A stretch of 64,000 nucleotides of DNA from NCBI GenBank assembly GCA_021825295.1, contig JAKAHV010000004.1:1-64000 (forward strand), read 5' to 3'. A model generated the notes under the pieces. That model did not search any database and was not told where the DNA came from. It saw nothing but the letters and a program-made list of their open reading frames with translations. The position numbers and the translations under genes are program-made. Numbering within the stretch: position 1 is the stretch's first letter; every line of letters starts with the position of its first letter. Origin of the DNA: Nitrospirota bacterium. GTDB lineage: Bacteria > Nitrospirota > Thermodesulfovibrionia > Thermodesulfovibrionales > JdFR-88. Shown piece by piece: positions 1-9,477 of this stretch.

Positions 1-2
1 AA

Positions 3-71
3 AAATCTACCCACCCATGGATCAAACTGGGCATCAAGCCTAAGAAAAACTGGTGGGCCTATGCGTACTAA
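3..71 (+). pseudogene. C-terminal remnant of a probable transposase
   Basis: An open frame enters from the left edge and stops at a TAA. It encodes 22 residues rich in Lys and Trp, ending in PKKNWWAYAY. No start is visible, so this is the 3' end of a gene that begins outside the window. It is immediately followed by two copies of a 20-bp direct repeat and then TTGACAC, an arrangement common at the ends of insertion sequences. The transposase assignment rests mainly on that context. It could be the end of an intact element lying to the left. Confidence 0.4.
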
Positions 72-75
72 CAAA

Positions 76-120
76 GAGGACATTTCTACTTGGCCCAAAT
101 GAGGACATTTCTACTTGGCC
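76..120. repeat. Two direct 20-bp repeats at a probable IS end
   Basis: Bases 76-95 and 101-120 are identical (GAGGACATTTCTACTTGGCC) and lie 25 bp apart, start to start. They follow the stop of the remnant at 71. Repeated binding sites of this kind are found at the termini of IS21-like elements, so this is probably the right end of an element whose body lies outside the window. The family is an inference. Confidence 0.5.
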
Positions 121-141
121 TTGACACTCCCCTCCCGGGGT

Positions 142-170
142 TTGACATTTACGGCGATGTATGCCATATT
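142..170 (+). promoter_or_regulatory. Candidate sigma70 promoter for the cold-shock gene
   Basis: A perfect TTGACA at 142-147 is followed after 17 bases by CATATT at 165-170, a four-of-six match to the -10 box. Transcription from here would give a 5' leader of roughly 125 bases before the cold-shock start. Long leaders are typical of cspA-type genes, where leader folding sets temperature-dependent translation. Confidence 0.4.
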
Positions 171-302
171 TATCTCCATCGGAGTTGCCAGAAGCGGCCC
201 CAAAAACCCGGTTTGGGTGTTTTTTTCGGCCCGGGGATTTTTTGAAAAGTCCCCTTTATTGCACCCCCGAAATAATATTTTTCCTTAGGAGGAAAGCAGC
301 AG

Positions 303-503
303 ATGTCGAGTGGTTCAGTAAAATGGTTCAATGAGGCGAAGGGTTACGGTTTCATCACTACTGATGACGGCAAGGATGTATTTGTCCATTTTTCGGCCAT
401 CTCCGGTGATGGCTTCAAGACCCTTGCCGAGGGCGAGCACGTAAACTTTGATATCGAGGCGGGCCCGAAGGGACCCAGGGCCGTTAACGTCGTAAAGGCC
501 TAA
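303..503 (+). CDS. Cold-shock domain protein (CspA family)
   Basis: A 66-residue single cold-shock domain, the usual CspA length. It binds single-stranded nucleic acid in the cytoplasm and acts as an RNA chaperone. Both RNA-binding motifs are present: RNP1 as KGYGFI near residues 13-18 and RNP2 as VFVHF near residues 26-30. The N-terminal [11 protein letters not shown] block is diagnostic of the family. A strong AGGAGG lies 10 bases before the ATG. The gene is monocistronic, with its own leader and a strong terminator right after the stop. The paralogue (cspA, cspC, cspD) cannot be told from the sequence alone. Confidence 0.95.
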   Translation: MSSGSVKWFNEAKGYGFITTDDGKDVFVHFSAISGDGFKTLAEGEHVNFDIEAGPKGPRAVNVVKA

Positions 504-510
504 ATAAAGC

Positions 511-546
511 AAGGCCCCCGGCCGGGAAAGGCCGGGGGCCTTTTTT
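511..546 (+). terminator. Intrinsic terminator after the cold-shock gene
   Basis: Bases 511-523 and 530-542 form a perfect 13-bp GC-rich stem with a GGGAAA loop, and the run of T continues to 546. It starts eight bases after the cold-shock stop codon. Confidence 0.93.
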
Positions 547-596
547 GCCCTCCTTCAAAACATCCCCTTCCCTCCCATGAGTTCCCGGAAAGCCGT

Positions 597-602
597 TATA
601 AT
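597..602 (+). promoter_or_regulatory. -10 box immediately before the DUF3786 gene
   Basis: A perfect TATAAT ends seven bases before the ATG at 609. There is no purine-rich ribosome binding site between them. A transcript from this box would start at or next to the A of the ATG, so the mRNA may be leaderless. No good -35 hexamer is visible upstream. Confidence 0.45.
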
Positions 603-608
603 AGTCTA

Positions 609-1232
609 ATGTACAAATCAGGCGAGAAAGCGGCCTGGCAGAAGATAAGAGAGCTCGGCGAACGGATTCCCAAAACGGCCGGCATTCCTTTTGAGGACGG
701 CGTCTTCGTGTTCCGCTCGCTGGGAATGGATTTTCACATAAACCCGGAGGACGAATCGATCGGGGCGGCAGCCCCGGAGGGCAGGGCCCTCCTTTCAAGG
801 TTTTCTTATTTCTTCAACCATCTCGCCCTGTGGTGGCTGGTCTACTCAAAGGGGCCTTTGCCGGAGGCGGGCAGGCTTGTACGGCCGCAGGGGCTGCCCG
901 GCGGGGATGCGTTTTTCAGGGGCACGCACACGCTGCCCCTGGATGAGCTTGCGCGGCGCTACGGCAATGACAAGGACGGTTTTTTAAAAAGGGTCCGGGC
1001 GCTGGGGGCGCCGGACATAGCCGGGGTAAACCCCGGCCCGGCAGCCATCTCCGCGGACAGCACGGCCCGGCTTGAGCCCGCGCCGGGTTTCCCGGCGCAT
1101 ATCCTTTTATGGCTTGAAGACGAAGAGTTCCCCGCCAGGGCCGACATGCTTCTTCCCTCCGGCATAGGCGTCATCCTCCCCCTGGATGTCATCTGGTGCG
1201 CCTCCATGCTCTGTCTTCTTTCAATGTTCTAA
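609..1232 (+). CDS. DUF3786 domain protein
   Basis: A 207-residue soluble protein. The pattern of a middle FFNHLALWWLVYS-like segment, a conserved LPGGDAFFRGTHTLPL block and a late LLWLEDEEFPARA segment matches the DUF3786 family of anaerobic bacteria and archaea, whose function is not established. No signal peptide, membrane helix or cysteine cluster is visible. The start at 609 has no ribosome binding site and lies seven bases after a TATAAT box. The stop is nine bases before a B12-binding radical SAM gene, so the two are probably co-transcribed. I propose no biochemical role. Confidence 0.7.
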   Translation: MYKSGEKAAWQKIRELGERIPKTAGIPFEDGVFVFRSLGMDFHINPEDESIGAAAPEGRALLSRFSYFFNHLALWWLVYSKGPLPEAGRLVRPQGLPGGDAFFRGTHTLPLDELARRYGNDKDGFLKRVRALGAPDIAGVNPGPAAISADSTARLEPAPGFPAHILLWLEDEEFPARADMLLPSGIGVILPLDVIWCASMLCLLSMF

Positions 1233-1241
1233 AGGAGAAGG

Positions 1242-2891
1242 ATGGGCGGAAAGAGACAAAAGCTCATACGGAAGGCCGAGGCCCTGCTTCAGAAGGAGAC
1301 GGGCACGGTATTCAAGGACCCGGGCGGAAAGCTCAATATTTGTCTCGTCTATCCCAACACCTACCATATCGGGATGTCCAACCTGGGCTTCCAGGGCGTC
1401 TACGGGATGCTTAACCGTATGCCTGACGTGCTCTGCGAACGCGCCTTCCTGCCGGACCCGGAGGATATCGGCGAGTACGGGGCGGATGAGCTTTTCAGCC
1501 TGGAGTCCAAGAGGCCGCTTGGAAGGTTCGATATGCTTGCCTTCTCCGTTCCCTTTGAAAACGATTACCCGAATATCCCCGTCATACTGGGGCTGGCCAG
1601 GATATCGCCGCTGGCGCGCGAGAGGGGGCCCAGGGAGCCGCTGGTGCTTCTTGGCGGGATTACGGCTTTTTCAAACCCCGAACCCCTGGCCGGCTTCCTC
1701 GATGTTGTGTTTATTGGCGAGGCCGAGCCGCTGCTGCCCCCCTTCATTGACGCGGTGAGGAAGTCGGATGGGCGGGAGGCGCTTTTGAAAAATCTCCTTG
1801 GCATGCCCGGAATATATATTCCCTCGTTTTACGAGGTCTCCTACCGGCGGGACGGGTCAATCGTGGGCAGAAAGGGGACTGTGCCCGGGGCCCCGGAGAC
1901 CGTAAAAAAGCAGGTCGCCCCCGGCTGGAGGGACTTTTCGATGAGGCACTCCATCCTTACGCCGGATACTGAGTTTTCGAACATGCGCCTCGTGGAGCTT
2001 ATGCGAGGCTGCCCATGGAGCTGTTCTTTCTGCCTGACCGGGCAGGTCTATAACCCTCCCAGGGTCAGGCCCGTCGATGATATAAGAAAAGAAATAGGGG
2101 AACCCATTTCCGCTGGCACCGCCGGCGGCAGGGTGGGGCTGGTCGGGCCTTCGGTCTCGGATTACCGGGGGCTTCCCGAGCTTTTAAAGATAAGCGGGGT
2201 GGAATTTTCCATCACATCGCTGCGCGCCGGCGCCGGAAGCATCGGGCTTCTGCCCCTTTTAAAAGGGCAAAAGAGCCTCTCCATAGCGGCCGAGGCCGGC
2301 TCAGACAGACTCCGCAGGCTCATAAACAAGAAGATAACGGAAGATGAGATAATCGAGACGTCCAGGGCGATACTTTCCGGGGGGATAAACCTCAGGGTCT
2401 ATTTTATCGCCGGGCTTCCCACCGAAACGGAGGAAGATATAGACGGCCTCATCGATCTTGTGGGAAGGATAAGGCAGACCGCCCCCAGGGGCAGGATCAC
2501 CCTCACCGTGAGCACCTTTGTGCCGAAACCCTTTACGTGCTTCCAGTGGCACCCGATGGAAAGGCCCGAGGTGGTAAAGGGGCGGCTCAAGAGGGTTCAA
2601 AAAGCTCTTGGGGCGTTAAAAGGGGTGTCTGTCTTTCACGACCTGCCCAAATACGCCTCCATGCAGGGGGTATTAGCGATGGGGGACAGGAGGCTTGGGC
2701 CGGCCATCTTGTCGATGGCCCGCGATGGGCTTGATTACCGTGCGGCGTTAAAAAAAGCGGGCCTCTCCGAGGATTTCTACATCTTCAGGCGCAAGGCGGC
2801 CGATGAGGTCCTCCCATGGGATTTCATAGACGCGGGAGCAGACAAACAAAAGCTGCGGGCGGAATACGAGTTGCAGACGGGAGGGAAATAA
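1242..2891 (+). CDS. B12-binding-type radical SAM protein, uncharacterised
   Basis: 549 residues. The N-terminal part (about 20-200) resembles a cobalamin-binding Rossmann fold, with VYPNTYHIGMSNLG near 35-48 and a LLGGITAFSNPEPLAGF segment near 140-156. A radical SAM core follows, with the cluster-binding C-x3-C-x2-C in RGCPWSCSFC near 258-267 and a downstream AAEAGSDRLRR segment. The layout resembles the TIGR03960-like group of uncharacterised radical SAM proteins. The substrate is unknown. A good AAGGAGAAGG ribosome binding site precedes the ATG, which lies nine bases after the DUF3786 stop. No partner gene in the window reveals a pathway. Confidence 0.8.
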   Translation: MGGKRQKLIRKAEALLQKETGTVFKDPGGKLNICLVYPNTYHIGMSNLGFQGVYGMLNRMPDVLCERAFLPDPEDIGEYGADELFSLESKRPLGRFDMLAFSVPFENDYPNIPVILGLARISPLARERGPREPLVLLGGITAFSNPEPLAGFLDVVFIGEAEPLLPPFIDAVRKSDGREALLKNLLGMPGIYIPSFYEVSYRRDGSIVGRKGTVPGAPETVKKQVAPGWRDFSMRHSILTPDTEFSNMRLVELMRGCPWSCSFCLTGQVYNPPRVRPVDDIRKEIGEPISAGTAGGRVGLVGPSVSDYRGLPELLKISGVEFSITSLRAGAGSIGLLPLLKGQKSLSIAAEAGSDRLRRLINKKITEDEIIETSRAILSGGINLRVYFIAGLPTETEEDIDGLIDLVGRIRQTAPRGRITLTVSTFVPKPFTCFQWHPMERPEVVKGRLKRVQKALGALKGVSVFHDLPKYASMQGVLAMGDRRLGPAILSMARDGLDYRAALKKAGLSEDFYIFRRKAADEVLPWDFIDAGADKQKLRAEYELQTGGK

Positions 2892-3018
2892 GGGGCTGAG
2901 GCTCGAATTCCGCGCCTTCGGACAGGCGTTTATTTGTGCGGTGGACGAAAATGAAACGCCCATAAAAAATAATTCCGGCGGTATAATTCGGCATCGATTC
3001 CACTGACAAATTTTGTGA

Positions 3019-3575
3019 ACTGTTTATATCGGGTTGTTGCCCAAATCAATTTATTCAACTGATATACTAATCGAGCCTGAACTTCTGAAGTGAAGGAGAG
3101 CCGATGCTAATGTAGTGCGTCTTTAATCTCGGCTCTTCAGGCTTTAGTATGGGGCAAAACAGTTTTTCCTGAGGAAGATGGCAGGGGCACAGGGTTGAGA
3201 GGGAGGGGGAATACCCACAGAAAACCCGGTAGAGCCTTAATCTCTTTACATTAGCAAGCTCCAAGAAATCCTTTTTTCGTCATTCCCGAGGACAGTAATC
3301 GGGAATCCATTCCGGCGTTTTCAACCTGGATTCCCCGGTCAAGCCGGGGAATGACGAAAAAGGCATTTTCGAGACAGGCCAAAACACTCGAACATATGTA
3401 AAGAAGCGTTGGAATCACTACACTAGGATATCAGCCGCCTTCGCAGGACAAGCTTTTTTACATGGGGATGAGTCTGGAAAAGCGGGTCCGCCAGGCTCAA
3501 AAAAACTATTTTCCTGCTAGGCTTGCAAAAACTTATTTAGGAAAGTTATTTGGGCAACAACCCGATATAGACAGT
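3019..3575. mobile_element. MITE-like element with 28-bp terminal inverted repeats
   Basis: Bases 3019-3046 and 3548-3575 are inverted copies of each other with one mismatch; the perfect core is 22 bp (3025-3046 and 3548-3569). They bound 557 bp with no credible coding sequence. The interior holds a large imperfect stem (arms around 3062-3085 and 3127-3150) and a REP-like palindrome at 3273-3361. This is the architecture of a non-autonomous element or miniature transposon. No target-site duplication is evident. It fills most of the gap between the radical SAM gene and tgt. Confidence 0.65.
3273..3361. repeat. REP-like palindrome (CGTCATTCCCG type)
   Basis: A complex palindrome. The outer arms are TTTTTCGTCATTCCC and its complement ending in GGGAATGACGAAAAA. 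Two inner stems are built from CCCGAGGACAGTAATCGGG and CCCCGGTCAAGCCGGGG. Repeats of this design are scattered in many proteobacterial and related genomes. Here it is nested inside the element with 28-bp terminal inverted repeats. Confidence 0.8.
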
Positions 3576-3579
3576 GTCA

Positions 3580-3960
3580 TAGGCCGGCGGATATGATGAG
3601 GACGGCAGGGGTTTTCATTTCAAAAGCCGAAGCCGGGAAGGAAATATTTTAAATGGATAGCGAGCGTATTCCCCGCGGTCTCTGCCGAAAAAACCTCCTT
3701 ACATTAAGATTCCCGGTCTTGCCACGGCGAATCTTCAATTTTAAAAGGATGCGTCTGATTTTGTCCTGCGGCTCTGGGAGTCGAGTCGTTCCGGCTTGCA
3801 AAACGAGGAAAAGACCTGAAAAGAGGCCAAAATCGCCGGGGATAAACGGGGTATACAAAATGAACGCGCTTGAACAGCCATGCGTAAAAAATCATTATAA
3901 AACCAAGGTTTAAGGTTTTTAACTTGAACGGAAAAGCACAAAAAAGGAGGGGTAAATTTG
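3580..3960. repeat. Long dispersed repeat, copy 1
   Basis: This stretch resembles the reverse complement of 38925-39165. Shared landmarks are ATGATGAGG followed by GGCAGG and TTTCATTTC near 3593-3632, AACGGGGT near 3846, GAACGCG then TTGAACAG near 3862-3877, AAAAAATCATT near 3887, and an AAAAAAGGAGG tract near 3940. Copy 1 is longer because a member of another repeat family (3650-3742) sits in its middle. No gene is convincing here. Confidence 0.6.
3650..3742 (+). repeat. TAAATGGATAGCG palindromic repeat, copy 1
   Basis: It begins TAAATGGATAGCGAGCGTAT and continues with CCGCGGTCTCTGCCG, then CCTCCTTACATTAAGATTCC and a second GC-rich stem ending at AATCTTCAATTTTA. The same head recurs at 16838 and 40722, and in reverse at 48971. 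A degenerate form (GGATAGCGGGCGTATTTCCC) is near 5144. Confidence 0.8.
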
Positions 3961-3989
3961 AGGGATAATACTCGCTGTAATTACAGGAA

Positions 3990-5114
<1,125 letters not shown>

Positions 5115-5289
5115 TTAATTTTAACGGAAAGAAATGATTAAAGGATAGCGGGCGTATTTCCCGGGAAAAATTTTTTGAAAAATTTTGTGCTTTTATGGCA
5201 GTATTAGTATCCCTGCGGAGGCCCTGCATAATTTGAAAGGCAAGGGTATTTTTAATTAGAATAAAGACTCTATCTGGAGGAAGCCGATA

Positions 5290-5865
5290 ATGTCCGAGAT
5301 GATCGAAATCAGATGGCATGGCAGAGGAGGCCAGGGTACCGTGACTGCCGCGAAGGTGCTGGCTGATGCCTGCCTGAGCGGGGGCCGTTACGTGCAGGCG
5401 TTTCCCGAGTACGGGCCGGAGAGGGCGGGAGCGCCGCTTCGGGCGTATAACCGGATAAGCGACCGGGAGCTGAGGCTCTACTGCCCGGTCACCAATCCGA
5501 AGGTCGTAAGCGTTGTCGATGCCTCCATCATGGACGCGATGAACGTGGCCGAGGGGGCCGTGGACGACGCCATCTTCGTCGTCAATACCGCCAAGGAGCC
5601 GGCGGAGATAAGGAAGACCCTTGGCGCGAAGGCCACCCAGAAGATATTTACGGTTGACGCCACCAGTATAGCCATCAACGAGATTGGCAGGCCGCTTCCC
5701 AACTCCCCCATGCTTGGCGCGGTCGTGAGGGCCACGGGGCTTGTCGAACTTCCTCATCTCTCGGAGGAGGTAAGGAAGAGTTTTGGGAAGAAATTTTCGG
5801 AAAAGATAATAAACGGCAACCTGAAAGCCGTTGAAAGGGGATACAAGGAGGTCAGGGAAGGATGA
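5290..5865 (+). CDS. porC: 2-oxoacid:ferredoxin oxidoreductase, gamma subunit (PorC-like)
   Basis: 191 residues, the usual size for a separate gamma subunit. The N-terminal EIRWHGRGGQGTVTAAKVLA block and the EYGPERAGAPLRAYNRIS segment near 40-57 are diagnostic. It is first of four genes in the order gamma-delta-alpha-beta, as in pyruvate:ferredoxin oxidoreductases of thermophiles. The complex interconverts a 2-oxoacid plus CoA with acyl-CoA, CO2 and reduced ferredoxin. A CTGGAGGAAG ribosome binding site precedes the ATG. Pyruvate is the likeliest substrate, but 2-oxoisovalerate or 2-oxoglutarate cannot be excluded. Confidence 0.88.
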   Translation: MSEMIEIRWHGRGGQGTVTAAKVLADACLSGGRYVQAFPEYGPERAGAPLRAYNRISDRELRLYCPVTNPKVVSVVDASIMDAMNVAEGAVDDAIFVVNTAKEPAEIRKTLGAKATQKIFTVDATSIAINEIGRPLPNSPMLGAVVRATGLVELPHLSEEVRKSFGKKFSEKIINGNLKAVERGYKEVREG

Positions 5866-6149
5866 AGAAGTGGACGGAGCTAGAGCCCGGCGCCGTTGTG
5901 CTCGAGGCGGGCAGTTCGGCAAGGTTCAAGACCGGCTCCTGGAGGACGTTCAAGCCCCGCTGGGTCCCGGAAAACTGCATACAGTGCCTCATGTGCTGGC
6001 TTTACTGCCCGGACATGGCCGTCAAGGTGGTGGACGGCAAGATGACGGGCTTCGATTACGATTACTGCAAGGGCTGCGGGGTCTGCGCCAGGGAATGCCC
6101 CGGCAAACAGGGTAAAAAGGCGATTGTTATGGAACCGGAGGGCAAATAA
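5862..6149 (+). CDS. porD: 2-oxoacid:ferredoxin oxidoreductase, delta (ferredoxin) subunit
   Basis: 95 residues carrying two [4Fe-4S] cluster motifs. One is CIQCLMCWLYCP near residues 44-55. The second is CKGCGVCARECP near 73-84. It relays electrons from the beta-subunit active site to external ferredoxin. The start overlaps the gamma-subunit stop in an ATGA, and the stop shares one base with the alpha-subunit ATG, so the four genes are translationally coupled. The N-terminal region before the first cluster is typical of PorD. Confidence 0.9.
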   Translation: MKKWTELEPGAVVLEAGSSARFKTGSWRTFKPRWVPENCIQCLMCWLYCPDMAVKVVDGKMTGFDYDYCKGCGVCARECPGKQGKKAIVMEPEGK

Positions 6150-7333
6150 TGGGCAAGATAGTCGCTGTCACCGGAAACGAGGCCGTGGCGAACGCGCTGC
6201 GGCAGGCCGACCCCGATGTATGCTCCCTGTATCCCATAACCCCGCAGACCGACATAGTCCAGAGGTTTTCATCCTTTGTCGCAAACGGGCTGGTAAAGAC
6301 GGAGCTTATTAACGCCGAGAGCGAGCACTCCGCCATGTCGGCCGCGATAGGCGCCGCGGCAGCCGGCGGCCGGGTGATAACGGCCACCTCCTCCCAGGGG
6401 ATGGCGCTCATGTGGGAGATGCTCCACATAGCCTCCGGCATGAACCTCCCCATAATCATGCCGCTTGTAAACAGGGCGCTGTCGGCCCCCCTGAATATCC
6501 ACGGGGACCACTCGGACGGCATGGGCGCCAGGGACACCGGATGGGTGCAGCTCTGGAGCGAAAGCGCGCAGGAGGCCTATGACAACACCATAATGGCCTT
6601 CAGGGTGGGCGAGCACATGGACATAAGGCTTCCCGTCATGGTCTGCATGGACGGCTTCATCGTGAGCCACTCGATCGCCAGGATGGAATACCTGGAGGAC
6701 GGGGAGGTCAAGAAATTCATCGGCCCCTATGTGCCGAAAAATCCGCTGCTGGATATCGAGCACCCCAAGAGTTTCGGCCCGCTGATACTTACGGACCTCT
6801 ACCATGAGTACAAGCGCCTCCAGCATGAGATAATGGGGCGCGTAAAGAACGTCGTGCTCCAGGTGTCGGACGAGTTCGCGAGACTGTCGGGAAGGAAATA
6901 CGGACTCTTCGAGTCCTACCGGCTGGAGGACGCGGAGATCGCGCTGGTCATCCTGAACTCCGCCGCCGGCACGTCCAAGGACGTTGTCGACGAGCTGAGG
7001 GGAAAGGGGATAAAGGCCGGGCTCCTGAAACCCAGGCTCTTCAGGCCCTTCCCGTATGAGGAGGTGGGGCAGGCGCTGAAGCACCTGAAGGCGGTCTGCG
7101 TCATGGACAGGGCGGACTCCTTTGGCGGCTACGGCCCCATGTTCATGGAGATAAGCTCCGCTATGTATCAGGCCGACGGCGGACAGAGGCCCAGGCTCAT
7201 AAACAAGATATACGGGCTGGGCGGCAGGGATTTCATGCCGCACGACGCCAGAGGGGTGCTGCTCGAACTGGTGGAGATAGCGAAGGGCGCCCCGGTAAGG
7301 ACCGTGAAAGAATACATAGGAGTGAGGGAATAA
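6149..7333 (+). CDS. porA: 2-oxoacid:ferredoxin oxidoreductase, alpha subunit
   Basis: 394 residues, the standard length of a separate alpha subunit. The NEAVANALRQADPDV start, the YPITPQT motif near 30-36 that helps bind substrate and thiamine diphosphate, the NAESEHSAMSAAIGAAAAG block near 54-72 and a C-terminal transketolase-like domain (from about 260) are all present. Soluble and cytoplasmic, it forms the catalytic pair with the beta subunit. The ATG shares its A with the preceding stop codon. Confidence 0.9.
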   Translation: MGKIVAVTGNEAVANALRQADPDVCSLYPITPQTDIVQRFSSFVANGLVKTELINAESEHSAMSAAIGAAAAGGRVITATSSQGMALMWEMLHIASGMNLPIIMPLVNRALSAPLNIHGDHSDGMGARDTGWVQLWSESAQEAYDNTIMAFRVGEHMDIRLPVMVCMDGFIVSHSIARMEYLEDGEVKKFIGPYVPKNPLLDIEHPKSFGPLILTDLYHEYKRLQHEIMGRVKNVVLQVSDEFARLSGRKYGLFESYRLEDAEIALVILNSAAGTSKDVVDELRGKGIKAGLLKPRLFRPFPYEEVGQALKHLKAVCVMDRADSFGGYGPMFMEISSAMYQADGGQRPRLINKIYGLGGRDFMPHDARGVLLELVEIAKGAPVRTVKEYIGVRE

Positions 7334-8326
7334 ATGGAACTTTCAACCAAGGAGCTTTTAAAGTGGTCGGCCGCGGTGAAGCTGAGGGAGAAATCCAAGC
7401 GGGAAAACCGTTTCGAGCACGGTCACAGGATGTGCGCCGGCTGCGGAGCGCCCACCGTGGTGAAGATGGTCCTCCTGGCCACCGAATACCCGGTCGTCGT
7501 ATCCAACGCCACGGGCTGCCTTGAGGTCTCTTCCTGCATACAGGACTATACCGCATGGAGGGTGCCGTGGATACATACCGCGTTCGAGAACGCAGCGGCC
7601 ACACTGGCCGGGGTTGAGACGATGTACAGGGCACTGCAGAAATCCGGCAAGGCCCCGGAGAACGTGAAGTTCATCGCGTTCGGCGGGGACGGCGGCACCT
7701 ATGACATCGGGCTTCAGAGTCTGTCGGGCGCCATGGAGCGGGGCCACGATATGCTCTACGTCTGCTACGACAACGGGGCCTACATGAACACGGGCATTCA
7801 GCGCTCAAGCGCAACACCGCTTGGCGCGGACACCACCACATCGCCTGCCGGTTCGGCCAACCCCGCGGGCAAGATGCAGACCAGAAAGGACCTTACGCGC
7901 ATAATGGCGGCCCACGGCATACCCTATGCCGCGCAGGCAAGCCCCTCCCACTGGCTGGACCTGATGACCAAGGTGAAGAAGGCCCATGAGATAAAGGGGC
8001 CGAAATTCATAAATATCCTTGCCCCCTGCAACCGCGGCTGGAGGACGGCCACCGACAACTCCATAGAGATTTCAAGGCTCGCGGTCGAGACCTGCTACTG
8101 GCCCCTCTACGAGGTGGAAAACGGACAGCTCAGGGTCACCTTCGTGCCGGAGGAGAAAAAGCCCGCCGAATTGTTTTTCAAGCCGCAGGGCAGGTTCAAG
8201 CACCTCTTCGCCCCGGAAAACGAGGGGTTTCTGAAGAGGGTCCAAGCCGAAATAGACAGGGTCTGGCAGGGGCTTTTGAAGGAGTCCGCCGCATCCGAAA
8301 ATGTTTCACCCGGCCAGGCCGGATAA
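7334..8326 (+). CDS. porB: 2-oxoacid:ferredoxin oxidoreductase, beta subunit
   Basis: 330 residues. It binds thiamine diphosphate through GGDGGTYDIG (about 116-125) followed by an Asn-containing YDNGAYMNTG segment. Conserved cysteines for the proximal [4Fe-4S] cluster are visible in MCAGCGAP near 35-42, with further cysteines in GCLEVSSC near 59-66 and in ILAPCNRG near 227-234. It follows the alpha gene with no gap. The C-terminal tail is Lys/Glu-rich. The mglB-like gene starts four bases after its stop, so the operon may continue into the mgl pair. Confidence 0.9.
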   Translation: MELSTKELLKWSAAVKLREKSKRENRFEHGHRMCAGCGAPTVVKMVLLATEYPVVVSNATGCLEVSSCIQDYTAWRVPWIHTAFENAAATLAGVETMYRALQKSGKAPENVKFIAFGGDGGTYDIGLQSLSGAMERGHDMLYVCYDNGAYMNTGIQRSSATPLGADTTTSPAGSANPAGKMQTRKDLTRIMAAHGIPYAAQASPSHWLDLMTKVKKAHEIKGPKFINILAPCNRGWRTATDNSIEISRLAVETCYWPLYEVENGQLRVTFVPEEKKPAELFFKPQGRFKHLFAPENEGFLKRVQAEIDRVWQGLLKESAASENVSPGQAG

Positions 8327-8330
8327 GACG

Positions 8331-8825
8331 ATGTCCGGATTCGACCTCATCATTTACGGCAGCGAGTTCAGGCGCTTCGGGGAGGAGCTTGAGAGGCTCC
8401 GGGTCAGGTCGGATTCAAAGGCGGTTTTTCTCATCACAAGGGACGGCCAGCTTATTGCGTCGGCGGGGGAAACCGGGGGACTGGACACCTCCGGCCTTGC
8501 CGCCCTTGCGGCCGCCAATCTCGCCGCCACCCGCGAGCTAACAGGACTTATCGGGCAGCGGGAGTCCGGCGGTTTTTTGCTTGAGGGCGAAGGCGGCAGC
8601 GTGCAGATAGCGCCCATCGGCCAGAGACTTGTCATCGTTGTGCTCTTCGACAGCCGGACATCCGTTGGGCTTGTCAGGCTCCGGGTGAAGCAGGCGGGCC
8701 AAAAATTCCTTGATATACTGCGGGAAGCCGAATTGACCGCCGGGGGCAACCGGCAGAGCGGACCCGATGCGCTGCCTTTTGCCGGCATAACAGACGAAGA
8801 TATGGACAGTCTTTTCAGTTTTTAA
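8331..8825 (+). CDS. mglB: Roadblock/LC7 protein, MglB-like GTPase regulator
   Basis: 164 residues. The central part (about 20-120) fits a roadblock/LC7 domain: FLITRDGQLIASAGE followed by a long Ala-rich helix and a strand pair ending in LVIVVLFDSRTSVGLVRLR. Members paired with an MglA GTPase act as its activating protein in polarity and motility. The gene ends directly before such a GTPase, which supports the name. The start at 8331 fits the domain, and the frame extends upstream only into porB. It begins four bases after porB. Confidence 0.85.
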   Translation: MSGFDLIIYGSEFRRFGEELERLRVRSDSKAVFLITRDGQLIASAGETGGLDTSGLAALAAANLAATRELTGLIGQRESGGFLLEGEGGSVQIAPIGQRLVIVVLFDSRTSVGLVRLRVKQAGQKFLDILREAELTAGGNRQSGPDALPFAGITDEDMDSLFSF

Positions 8826-8877
8826 TATGCAGGGGCGCCGCCTGCCGCGCCCCTTCGCGGGGAGTATCTTAAGCATC

Positions 8878-9453
8878 GTGTCTTTCGTGAATCTTTCCTT
8901 GCGGCAGATAAGCTGCAGGATCGTCTACTGCGGCCCGGCCCTGAGCGGCAAGACAACCAACCTGAGATATATCAGCAGGAAGACAAGCCCGGCCCGGGGC
9001 AGGTTCTTCTCTCTGTCCATGGAGACGGAACGGACGCTTTTTTTCGATTTTCTGTCCCTCCCGCTCGGGGAGATAAAAGGTTTTAAGGTCAGGTTTCACC
9101 TCTACACAGTCCCGGGGCAGGTATTTTATGCCGGCGCCAGAAAGCTGATACTGAAGGGTGCGGATGGGGTGGTCTTCGTCGCGGACAGCAGGCTGGAGAG
9201 GATTGATGCGAACCTGGAAAGCATCGGGGACCTCAGACGCAGCCTCGGCGAGATGGGTTTCGATCCTGAACGCCTGCCATTCGTAATCCAATACAATAAG
9301 CGCGATATGACAAACGTTGTCCCCTCCGCCCGCATGGACGAGGCCCTGAACCCGGCCGGTGCGCCCGCGTTCGAGGCGGTGGCCGCCAGGGGGGACGGCG
9401 TTATGGAAACCCTGAAGGCCGCGTCAAAGCTCGTCCTGAGGCAGCTCAAATAA
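8878..9453 (+). CDS. mglA: MglA-family small GTPase
   Basis: 191 residues from a GTG start, chosen because the product then begins MSFVNLSLRQISC, matching the family N-terminus. An in-frame ATG at 8827 would add 17 unlike residues. The P-loop is GPALSGKTTN near 19-28, the switch II segment has the family's TVPGQ in place of DxxGQ, and the base-recognition motif is QYNKRD near 138-143. MglA proteins switch between GDP and GTP to set cell polarity for gliding or type IV pili. No motility genes are nearby. It follows mglB and converges on the LuxR-type gene. Confidence 0.92.
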   Translation: MSFVNLSLRQISCRIVYCGPALSGKTTNLRYISRKTSPARGRFFSLSMETERTLFFDFLSLPLGEIKGFKVRFHLYTVPGQVFYAGARKLILKGADGVVFVADSRLERIDANLESIGDLRRSLGEMGFDPERLPFVIQYNKRDMTNVVPSARMDEALNPAGAPAFEAVAARGDGVMETLKAASKLVLRQLK

Positions 9454-9477
9454 AGGCTTCGGGGTTTTAGTCCGGGG

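Noticed and set aside
8827..8877. ATG at 8827 as the mglA start
   Set aside because: It adds a basic, Pro-rich stretch not found in the family, while the GTG at 8878 gives the conserved MSF-type N-terminus.
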